DNA from: JAVXAN01 sp036660495
GTDB lineage: Bacteria > Bacillota_I > Bacilli_A > RF39 > UBA660
Assembly: GCA_036660495.1 (NCBI GenBank)
Contig: JAVXAN010000038.1
Coordinates: forward strand, 1-6,614
Direction of reading: 5' to 3'
Length of the DNA stretch: 6,614 bases
The notes beneath the pieces were generated by a model. It made no database searches, was not told the DNA's origin, and saw only the letters and a list, made by a program, of their open reading frames with translations. Positions within the stretch are counted from its first letter, which is position 1. The number at the start of each line of letters is the position of its first letter. Shown in pieces: positions 1 to 4,622 of the stretch. The position numbers and the translations under genes are program-made.

Positions 1-1140
1 ACCTTGTAAAATAGTTTCTAAGTTGTTAATTGAATTAACCATTTCTTCAACTGATTTGTTTATTTTTAGTATTTCAGTACTTGTTGTTACTCTAGGTAAA
101 GCAGTTTGAATTTTTTCTCCTTCTGCATTTAAAATATGAGATATCGAAGTCTGTTCTAATGCTACCGATTCAATAATATCTGATATAGCCTTTTGTCTTG
201 GGCTTGGGGCTACTGTTGTTGTTGACATTGTAGTTGTGGTTGTAGTTGTTGTAGTTGTGGTTGTAGTTGTAGAAGTAGTAAAACTAGTGCAAGAACCAGT
301 TGTTGAAGGATCATAAATATCTGGTAGTGATCCTGCAAAGGTGTTATTAACGGCCAATAATGATCCATTAAGAGTACTAGTTAAAATTGTTCCATATAAT
401 GTCTTAGCATTTGTATTAACTACTGCATAAGGTGCTAAAAAAGATCCATATATATTAGAGTTAATTAATACGTTGTCGGCATCAGGAAAATTCCATAAAA
501 CATATTTAGCTTGAGCTTTAGTAATTGCAACTCCATTCATTAAAGTAGTAAAATTATTAAGCGTTATGTTATTTCCATAAATACTAATAACGATTGTTGA
601 TGATGCTGGTGCCACAATATTTATACTAGTAATATCACTAATATTTAACCCTGATTTATTTACATTACTACCATCCACTAAAAACGTATTAATAGCAGCA
701 TCAGTTCCAGTAAGAGTTAAGGTGCTTCCATTAACTAACTGAGTACTAGGTGTTGATACATAATTTGCCCAAGCAATTGATGAACACTCTAAATAACTAA
801 TCATTGCAGCTAATGAATAACTACCAAACTGATATGGTAACGGCTGATTTGGTATTCCGTTTGAATTTGTCATAGTATATTTTGTAACAGTACCACCTGG
901 AGTTTCTATTCCAGAATTTTGAGTGAAATTTGTACCGCCAGTAATATTCATGTCTTTTTCAACTCTCAAAGCAAAATAATAATTTTGTGTTTGTACTGGT
1001 AAATCTGCACCAACACTATAATTATTATATAAAGCATTTCCTCCTACCCATACTGATCCTGTTGCTGAAGCATTAGACTGAGTATGGTTGTTAAAAACAA
1101 AAATATTTTCATCATTCATTGTGTAAAAGTTTAAAGCCAT
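1..1140 (-). CDS. Choice-of-anchor A domain protein with poly-Thr linker and spore-surface-like C-terminus (3' end outside window)
   Basis: The frame is open from an ATG at 1140 to the window edge (380 codons, no stop), so the C-terminus is missing. Residues about 12-275 look like a choice-of-anchor A domain: an N-terminal FNNHTQSNASATGSVWVGGN segment, WNFPDAD at 216-222 and GSFLAPYA at 232-239, a layout typical of that extracellular beta-rich family. Residues 288-309 are a Thr/Ser linker with 14 consecutive Thr. Residues about 315-380 are predicted helical, with VALEQ (326-330), HILNAEGEKIQ (335-345), INKSVEEM (360-367) and LETILQ (374-379). I recall this pattern from the C-termini of spore-surface or collagen-like proteins in Bacilli and Clostridia; no search was run. 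In such proteins the end comes a few residues after LQ, so probably little is missing. There is no N-terminal signal peptide, which is odd for an anchor-A protein but fits a protein made in the mother cell and deposited on the spore. The anchor-A call is fairly sure; the spore role is inference. Confidence 0.8.
   Translation of the reverse strand, partial: MALNFYTMNDENIFVFNNHTQSNASATGSVWVGGNALYNNYSVGADLPVQTQNYYFALRVEKDMNITGGTNFTQNSGIETPGGTVTKYTMTNSNGIPNQPLPYQFGSYSLAAMISYLECSSIAWANYVSTPSTQLVNGSTLTLTGTDAAINTFLVDGSNVNKSGLNISDITSINIVAPASSTIVISIYGNNITLNNFTTLMNGVAITKAQAKYVLWNFPDADNVLINSNIYGSFLAPYAVVNTNAKTLYGTILTSTLNGSLLAVNNTFAGSLPDIYDPSTTGSCTSFTTSTTTTTTTTTTTTTTMSTTTVAPSPRQKAISDIIESVALEQTSISHILNAEGEKIQTALPRVTTSTEILKINKSVEEMVNSINNLETILQG
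229..270 (-). repeat. Two perfect tandem copies of a 21-base Thr-coding unit
   Basis: On the coding strand this is ACAACTACAACCACAACTACA repeated twice with no mismatch, giving 14 Thr codons (residues 291-304) of the linker in the anchor-A protein. The unit length is a multiple of three, so gain or loss of a copy would keep the frame and change linker length only. Thr-rich linkers of this type are common O-glycosylation or spacer regions in surface proteins; that function is inferred. Confidence 0.85.
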
Positions 1141-1148
1141 TGTCATTA

Positions 1149-1156
1149 CTCCTTTC
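1149..1156 (-). promoter_or_regulatory. Ribosome binding site of the anchor-A gene
   Basis: GAAAGGAG lies 8 bases before the ATG at 1140. A second in-frame ATG at 1146 (Met-Thr-Met-Ala) is only 2 bases from AGGAG, too close for efficient initiation. This decides for the 1140 start and confirms that no hidden signal peptide lies upstream. Confidence 0.8.
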
Positions 1157-1194
1157 TTTATTATTAATTTACTTAATTTCGTAAGTTAATAAGG

Positions 1195-1215
1195 AAACGT
1201 ATTTATAATACGTTT
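1195..1215. repeat. Perfect 8-bp inverted repeat in the leader of the anchor-A gene
   Basis: AAACGTAT, a 5-base spacer (TTATA), then ATACGTTT, with no mismatches. It lies about 55 bases upstream of the anchor-A start and downstream of the candidate promoter at 1266-1294, so it would be in the 5' untranslated RNA. It could be an operator, a leader hairpin that stabilises the mRNA, or a weak attenuator. No long U-run follows on the minus strand, so a strong terminator is unlikely. Confidence 0.5.
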
Positions 1216-1265
1216 ATGCAATAAGATACTATAAATGTGGCTTTACAGTATTTCTCTTGCTGATA

Positions 1266-1294
1266 TATAATATGAAAAAAATAATGATATGTAT
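1266..1294 (-). promoter_or_regulatory. Candidate sigma-E/sigma-K sporulation promoter for the anchor-A gene
   Basis: On the minus strand ATAC (1294-1291) is followed by a 16-base spacer and CATATTATA (1274-1266). This fits the Bacillus sigma-K pattern AC-N16/17-CATANNNTA and also the sigma-E pattern ATA-N16/18-CATANNNT. Transcription would start near 1258-1260, giving a leader of roughly 120 bases. I saw no good sigma-A promoter for this gene. The consensus is AT-rich and short, so a chance match is possible. Confidence 0.4.
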
Positions 1295-1337
1295 GGGGGT
1301 AAATCATTAAGATTGTTATTTTATTTATACGTGCACT

Positions 1338-1373
1338 CTAGTATCTGCCATGACCTGGATCTATTATTATCAT
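1338..1373 (-). pseudogene. 11-codon reading frame MIIIDPGHGRY: amidase_3 remnant or micropeptide
   Basis: GAGGAG (1386-1381) stands 7 bases before an ATG at 1373, an ideal ribosome binding site. The frame reads MIIIDPGHGRY and stops at TAG (1338). The IDPGHG core is the N-terminal zinc-site signature of N-acetylmuramoyl-L-alanine amidases of the amidase_3/CwlD type, whose proteins often begin almost exactly this way. I read all three minus frames downstream to the anchor-A gene and found no recognisable continuation of an amidase. It is either the stub left when an amidase gene was replaced, or a genuine micropeptide; a candidate sporulation promoter lies just upstream. The reading frame is seen directly. 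Its nature is uncertain. Confidence 0.4.
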
Positions 1374-1390
1374 AAAATCACTCCTCATGT

Positions 1391-1420
1391 TATTGTATGA
1401 AACACCCATTAATTTGTTAT
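1391..1420 (-). promoter_or_regulatory. Second candidate sigma-E/sigma-K promoter, upstream of the 11-codon frame
   Basis: The minus strand reads ATAAC (1420-1416), a spacer of 16 bases after AC, then CATACAATA (1399-1391). This fits AC-N16-CATANNNTA (sigma-K) and ATA-N18-CATANNNT (sigma-E). The predicted start point, near 1384, falls very close to or inside the GAGGAG of the 11-codon frame, so that frame would have almost no leader. The promoter might instead mainly feed the anchor-A gene. Confidence 0.3.
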
Positions 1421-1434
1421 AAATATTACTGCAT

Positions 1435-1461
1435 AAAAAAAGGACTTATAAAAGTTCTTTT
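1435..1461 (-). terminator. Rho-independent terminator of htrA
   Basis: The minus-strand RNA has AAAAGAACUU, a 4-base loop (UUAU), then AAGUCCUUUU followed by more U (seven U in a row at 1441-1435). The 10-position stem has one A-C mismatch. It overlaps the htrA stop codon. On the plus strand the mismatch becomes a G-U wobble, so the hairpin could also act weakly in that direction. Confidence 0.5.
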
Positions 1462-2599
1462 ATTTGCTTGGCTTATTTAACGTCACTTTTGTTTTTATTT
1501 CTTTATTATCTCGGTAAAAGGTTATTTCAGCATTATCTCCAACTTTATACTTATATAACTCATATCTAAATTCTGCGGTTGTAGTTACCTTTTTTTCATC
1601 AATTTTAGTAATAATGTCTCCAACTTTTAGGCCTGCTTTTTCTGCCGGATATCCACTATTAACAGTTCGAATTATAATTCCAGCATCTATTTTATCATTT
1701 ACCTCAATACCATACCTATAAAGAAGATATTTATTAGTCATGTCAATAACCTGAATTCCCATTAAAGGTCTTTGAATTTTCTCGCCTTTTTCAAGTATAT
1801 TAACATAATTCATTGCTTCTTCAATTGGAATAGCAAAACCCATTGCTTCTATTTGTGAATCAACAAGTTTTAAAGAAGTTATTCCAATTACGTCACCTGC
1901 TAAATTAACTAATGGTCCACCACTATTACCTGGATTAATAGCAGCATCTGTTTGTAATACTTTTACAATATACGATTCACTAAACTCATTATTAATTTCT
2001 ATTATTCGATCTTTACCTGCTAAAATACCTTTAGTAACCGTTCCTGCATAAGTTGATCCCATTGGAGAACCAATAGTAAAAACCGTATTACCTAACTTTG
2101 AATTTTGACTGGTTCCAATACTCGCCACTGACAAAACTTCACTAGCCTTCATTCTTAATACCGCTATATCAGAATATGTATCAAGCCCTAACAAAGTTAA
2201 ATCAACGGTTTTATTATTAGATAATAATCCTTGAACATGAGATCCTCCATTTACTACGTGAGCATTGGTTAAAACATATCCATACTTATCATCTTTATTA
2301 TAAATAAAGCCTGTACCCGTGCTAAGGTTTTGCCCTTCATCACTTATAACCTCAATACATAATACCGAGTCGTACGCTTTTTCTATAGCATTTTCCATAG
2401 CTTCTTCTGTTACAACGGTTTTAGAAATAGTTATTTTTTTAGTAATTACTTTCTTATTATTAGCGTTATATAAACAAGTTAATCCAATTCCTAATAAAAA
2501 TACGATTATAATTACTAACAAGTAAATTAACAATTTCTTTATATTTATTTTACTTTTTTTATTTTTATTGTTTTTATTTGAAACTTCGATTTTTTCCAT
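1460..2599 (-). CDS. htrA: HtrA/DegP-like membrane-anchored serine protease with one PDZ domain
   Basis: A 379-residue surface protease that in this family degrades misfolded proteins outside the membrane. Residues 1-22 are Lys/Asn-rich and cytoplasmic; about 23-43 form a membrane helix, giving a type II (N-in) anchor. The trypsin-like domain (about 65-270) has an intact triad: His114 in TNAHVV, Asp144 in SDIAVL and Ser226 in NPGNSGGPL. One PDZ domain follows (about 280-375), including GLKVGDIITKID. Length and layout match the short single-PDZ HtrA proteins of Bacillota. The start is taken at ATG 2599, because an in-frame GTG at 2608 overlaps the Shine-Dalgarno AAGGTG. It begins 13 bases after the stop of the Abi_2 gene with no promoter in between, so the two are probably co-transcribed. 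The family is certain; its substrates are not visible. Confidence 0.93.
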   Translation of the reverse strand: MEKIEVSNKNNKNKKSKINIKKLLIYLLVIIIVFLLGIGLTCLYNANNKKVITKKITISKTVVTEEAMENAIEKAYDSVLCIEVISDEGQNLSTGTGFIYNKDDKYGYVLTNAHVVNGGSHVQGLLSNNKTVDLTLLGLDTYSDIAVLRMKASEVLSVASIGTSQNSKLGNTVFTIGSPMGSTYAGTVTKGILAGKDRIIEINNEFSESYIVKVLQTDAAINPGNSGGPLVNLAGDVIGITSLKLVDSQIEAMGFAIPIEEAMNYVNILEKGEKIQRPLMGIQVIDMTNKYLLYRYGIEVNDKIDAGIIIRTVNSGYPAEKAGLKVGDIITKIDEKKVTTTAEFRYELYKYKVGDNAEITFYRDNKEIKTKVTLNKPSK

Positions 2600-2605
2600 T
2601 AATAT

Positions 2606-2611
2606 CACCTT
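2606..2611 (-). promoter_or_regulatory. Ribosome binding site that fixes the htrA start
   Basis: AAGGTG lies 6 bases before ATG 2599 and directly after the Abi_2 stop codon. A longer frame beginning at GTG 2608 would need to start inside this site, so the ATG is preferred. Confidence 0.75.
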
Positions 2612-2612
2612 C

Positions 2613-3545
2613 TTAAGTTACGTTTGCGATGTCTCTCCAATTAGTTGGAAATCCCATGCAATCAAGTATTTTTGACTGTAAAACGATTTCTACCTTACCA
2701 TCTAAAACATCTAATTCATATCCGACTTCTGCTACTAAAACCCTAAAATCACAATCTACCATTACTGATTTTAACATTATTATTATTGCAAATATATCAT
2801 TCTTACCATAAACATATTCATCATTTGTTATTGGCAAATTAAGTTCTCTATGATACCTAGTATCTGGTATTTCTCTTTGTGTATGATGATCATACACAAT
2901 ATCTTCATGGGCACATAAATTACGATAGTTTGATAAAAGGGCTATATATATCCCAAGGGTTTCCACGTCTAAATTATAATACTGAGCAATTAATATTTGA
3001 TCTTCTGGTTTTAATATGGAATATAATTCGTTTATCATTCCAAAAGATAATAATTTAACTAATATCCACAGTGGTACAAATCCATAATTACTTAAATAAT
3101 GGAGAGTGGCACTATGCTGCCTACCATTAACTCTTATTTGCCTTTTTATCTTATTTAAAACATCATTTACTTGTCTTATTTTTTTAGAATCCCTTGAAAA
3201 ATTAGATGGTTTTAAATAATCTTTTTCTTTTATACCATACTTTTTAGATAAATTATATGAAATAATTGATTTTAAGTTATTTTCTACTATTAACAAATTT
3301 TTAAACAAAATGTTTCTAAAATTTCGGTCAAACTGAAACAAACTATACATTTCATCAAACCTAGTCCCATTAATAAAAGTCCTGTCTTTTTCTGATTTTA
3401 AAAACAAATGTCTATACCCATTAATAAAAAAGTAGTTTTCTCTTAATAATAAATTCATGGTTTTTTGCTCATCTTCAATAATAAGGCCTTTACTACGCAA
3501 TATTTCTATTTGTTCTTCTAAGGTTTTAAATTCTTTTGTTTTCAC
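2613..3545 (-). CDS. Abi_2 (AbiD/AbiF-like) family protein, HEPN-type putative RNase
   Basis: A 310-residue protein of the Abi_2 family, named for lactococcal abortive phage infection systems AbiD and AbiF. Family landmarks are the N-terminal region about 10-50 (EQIEILRSKGLII, then ENYFFINGYRHLF), the helical core with FQFDRNFRNILF (70-81) and VENNLKSIISYNLS (87-100), and the signature SNYRNLCAHEDIVYD (205-219). In that signature Arg208-x4-His213 is the RX4-6H motif of HEPN nucleases. It has no signal peptide or membrane helix, so it is cytoplasmic. The start is GTG at 3545: a stop codon precedes it and AGGTG (3557-3553) sits 7 bases away; the next Met is residue 30, inside the conserved region. 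htrA follows after 13 bases. Family membership is confident. Actual phage defence and RNase activity are inferred from relatives, and no separate antitoxin gene is visible beside it. Confidence 0.88.
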   Translation of the reverse strand: MKTKEFKTLEEQIEILRSKGLIIEDEQKTMNLLLRENYFFINGYRHLFLKSEKDRTFINGTRFDEMYSLFQFDRNFRNILFKNLLIVENNLKSIISYNLSKKYGIKEKDYLKPSNFSRDSKKIRQVNDVLNKIKRQIRVNGRQHSATLHYLSNYGFVPLWILVKLLSFGMINELYSILKPEDQILIAQYYNLDVETLGIYIALLSNYRNLCAHEDIVYDHHTQREIPDTRYHRELNLPITNDEYVYGKNDIFAIIIMLKSVMVDCDFRVLVAEVGYELDVLDGKVEIVLQSKILDCMGFPTNWRDIANVT

Positions 3546-3564
3546 TTATTATCACCTATTATAA

Positions 3565-3573
3565 ATTATATCA
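3565..3573 (-). promoter_or_regulatory. Extended -10 promoter of the abi-htrA unit
   Basis: TGATATAAT on the minus strand is a perfect TATAAT with the TGn extension. No good TTGACA-like -35 lies 16-18 bases upstream, which an extended -10 can tolerate. Transcription would begin near 3558, just ahead of the AGGTG ribosome binding site. The site lies after the rpsI terminator, so this gene pair has its own start signal. Confidence 0.5.
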
Positions 3574-3618
3574 TATATTTTGAATTTCGAACTACCTAAC
3601 TATAAATTATTATAAAAG

Positions 3619-3644
3619 AAAAAACCAGGTGTAAACCCGGTTTT
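3619..3644 (-). terminator. Rho-independent terminator of rplM-rpsI
   Basis: The RNA reads AAAACCGGGU, loop UUAC, ACCUGGUUUU, then UUCUUUU. The 10-bp stem has one G-U pair and no mismatches, and starts 7 bases after the rpsI stop codon. It separates the ribosomal protein operon from the Abi_2 gene. Confidence 0.9.
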
Positions 3645-3651
3645 AAAAATA

Positions 3652-4065
3652 TTAACGTTTTGAAAATTGTGGTGCTTTACGAGCTTTTTTAAGACCGTAT
3701 TTTTTACGTTCTTTAATTTTTGAATCCCTAGTGATAAATCCTTTTTCTTTTAAAACCTTACGGAATGATGCATCTGAAGTAGGATCAGTATTTTGATCAT
3801 ACTCTAATAATGCCCTAGTGATTCCTAAGCGGATTGCTCCAGTTTGTCCTGAAAAACCTCCACCATATGCAGATATTTCAATATCAAATTTATCACGAGT
3901 ATTAGTTGCGTCTAAGGGCTGTGTTAAATCCATAACTAAAGTTTTAAAAGGAAGGTATTCATTTACATCTTTACCATTAATGGTAATTTTTCCTTTTCCA
4001 GAAGTCATTCTAACACGTGCTATTGAACGTTTACGACGACCCGTTCCAACGAATGTTTTTGCCAT
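3652..4065 (-). CDS. rpsI: Small-subunit ribosomal protein S9 (uS9)
   Basis: A 137-residue complete S9 of the 30S head. It begins with the typical GTGRRKRSIARVRM stretch (7-20), has the GGGFSGQTGAIRLGITRAL core (68-86) and LKEKGFITRD (108-117), and ends in the conserved Ser-Lys-Arg tail, which in the family reaches the P-site tRNA. Length is normal. A perfect AGGAGG (4078-4073) lies 7 bases before the ATG and overlaps the TAG stop of rplM, so translation of the two is likely coupled. This is the usual rplM-rpsI pair. Confidence 0.98.
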   Translation of the reverse strand: MAKTFVGTGRRKRSIARVRMTSGKGKITINGKDVNEYLPFKTLVMDLTQPLDATNTRDKFDIEISAYGGGFSGQTGAIRLGITRALLEYDQNTDPTSDASFRKVLKEKGFITRDSKIKERKKYGLKKARKAPQFSKR

Positions 4066-4076
4066 TTACTTTCCTC

Positions 4077-4505
4077 CTATAACTCTAAATTTTCTGGTTT
4101 TTGAGCTTCATGCTTATGATTAGCATTTTCATATACAAATAATTTCTTATATGTTTGACGTCCTAATCTTCCTTTTGGAAGCATTCCTTTTACTGCTCTT
4201 TCTACCATTTCAACTGGATAATTTTGACGCATTTCTTTAGCTGTTCTTTCACGTAATCCACCAGTATACCTACTATGATTATAGTAAATTTTTTGATCTA
4301 GCTTATTCCCGGTTAATTCAACTTCTTTTGCGTTAATAATGATAACGTTATCGCCACAGTCTACGTGTGGTGTAAAGGTTGTTTTATGTTTACCTCTTAA
4401 AATAACTGCTGCTTTAGAAGCAATACGTCCAAGTGGTTTACCTTTAGCATCAATAACATACCACTTACGTGTAATGTTTGCGGCATTTGCCATAAATGTT
4501 GTCAT
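4077..4505 (-). CDS. rplM: Large-subunit ribosomal protein L13 (uL13)
   Basis: A 142-residue L13 with the expected MTTFMAN start, RKWYVIDAKGKPLGR (13-27), LRGKHKTTFTPHVDCGD (36-52), a central KIYYNHSRYTGG segment (72-83) and MLPKGRLGRQTYKKLFVY (108-125). L13 is an early 50S assembly protein. The ATG at 4505 fits the family N-terminus; Met5 would cut it. The nearest purine-rich site, AAGGAAAGG (4526-4518), ends 12 bases before the ATG behind a run of seven A, a rather long spacing. The gene has its own strong promoter and a structured leader, and is followed by rpsI after 11 bases. Confidence 0.98.
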   Translation of the reverse strand: MTTFMANAANITRKWYVIDAKGKPLGRIASKAAVILRGKHKTTFTPHVDCGDNVIIINAKEVELTGNKLDQKIYYNHSRYTGGLRERTAKEMRQNYPVEMVERAVKGMLPKGRLGRQTYKKLFVYENANHKHEAQKPENLEL

Positions 4506-4577
4506 ACTAATTTTTTTCCTTTCCTTAATAAGCTTATTTTCCCATGATAAGCTTATGTGGGGCTGTAAAATGTACCA
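4506..4577 (-). promoter_or_regulatory. rplM leader with a 10-bp hairpin, possible L13 autoregulatory element
   Basis: About 72 bases of untranslated RNA are predicted. Within it AUAAGCUUAU (4556-4547), a 9-base loop (CAUGGGAAA) and a second AUAAGCUUAU (4537-4528) form a perfect 10-bp stem just upstream of the purine-rich ribosome binding region. Each arm is also self-complementary. The loop UGGG can pair with CCCCA (4562-4558) on the 5' side, allowing a pseudoknot or an alternative short hairpin. Firmicute rplM operons are known to carry an L13 leader RNA, but I could not compare this one to the family model. Confidence 0.5.
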
Positions 4578-4583
4578 ATTTAG

Positions 4584-4612
4584 ATTCTATCAATAAAAGT
4601 CTTACTTGTCAA
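4584..4612 (-). promoter_or_regulatory. Strong sigma-A promoter of rplM-rpsI
   Basis: A perfect TTGACA -35 (4612-4607), a 17-base spacer, and TAGAAT -10 (4589-4584) preceded by TGA, an extended -10. The -35 starts 10 bases after the cdaR stop codon. The expected start point is near 4577. No terminator is visible after cdaR, so some readthrough into rplM is possible. Confidence 0.9.
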
Positions 4613-4622
4613 TGATTTTTCG

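Noticed and set aside
210..275. Short TTG-rich repeats as a CRISPR array
   Set aside because: They are the reverse strand of Thr codons in an open coding frame, with no unique spacers.
1141..1146. Alternative anchor-A start at ATG 1146
   Set aside because: Only 2 bases from AGGAG; ATG 1140 has the normal 8-base spacing. The protein would differ by just two residues.
1147..1337. Continuation of an amidase gene below the IDPGHG frame
   Set aside because: I translated all three minus-strand frames; stops are dense and no further amidase motif is visible, so only the 11-codon stub is reported.
2319..2525. Plus-strand open frame opposite htrA
   Set aside because: Lies wholly antisense to a confident protease gene, has no ribosome binding site I could see and a composition expected from a reversed membrane and linker region.
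2600..2608. Longer htrA form starting at GTG 2608
   Set aside because: The GTG is part of the Shine-Dalgarno AAGGTG for the ATG at 2599, so it cannot serve both roles well.
2629..2811. Plus-strand open frame opposite the Abi_2 gene
   Set aside because: Antisense to conserved coding sequence, short, and no family features.
3818..4123. Plus-strand open frame opposite rpsI
   Set aside because: Antisense to a universally conserved ribosomal protein gene; open only because of codon bias.
4339..4596. Plus-strand open frame opposite rplM and its leader
   Set aside because: Its 3' part crosses the rplM promoter and leader, and its 5' part is antisense to rplM.
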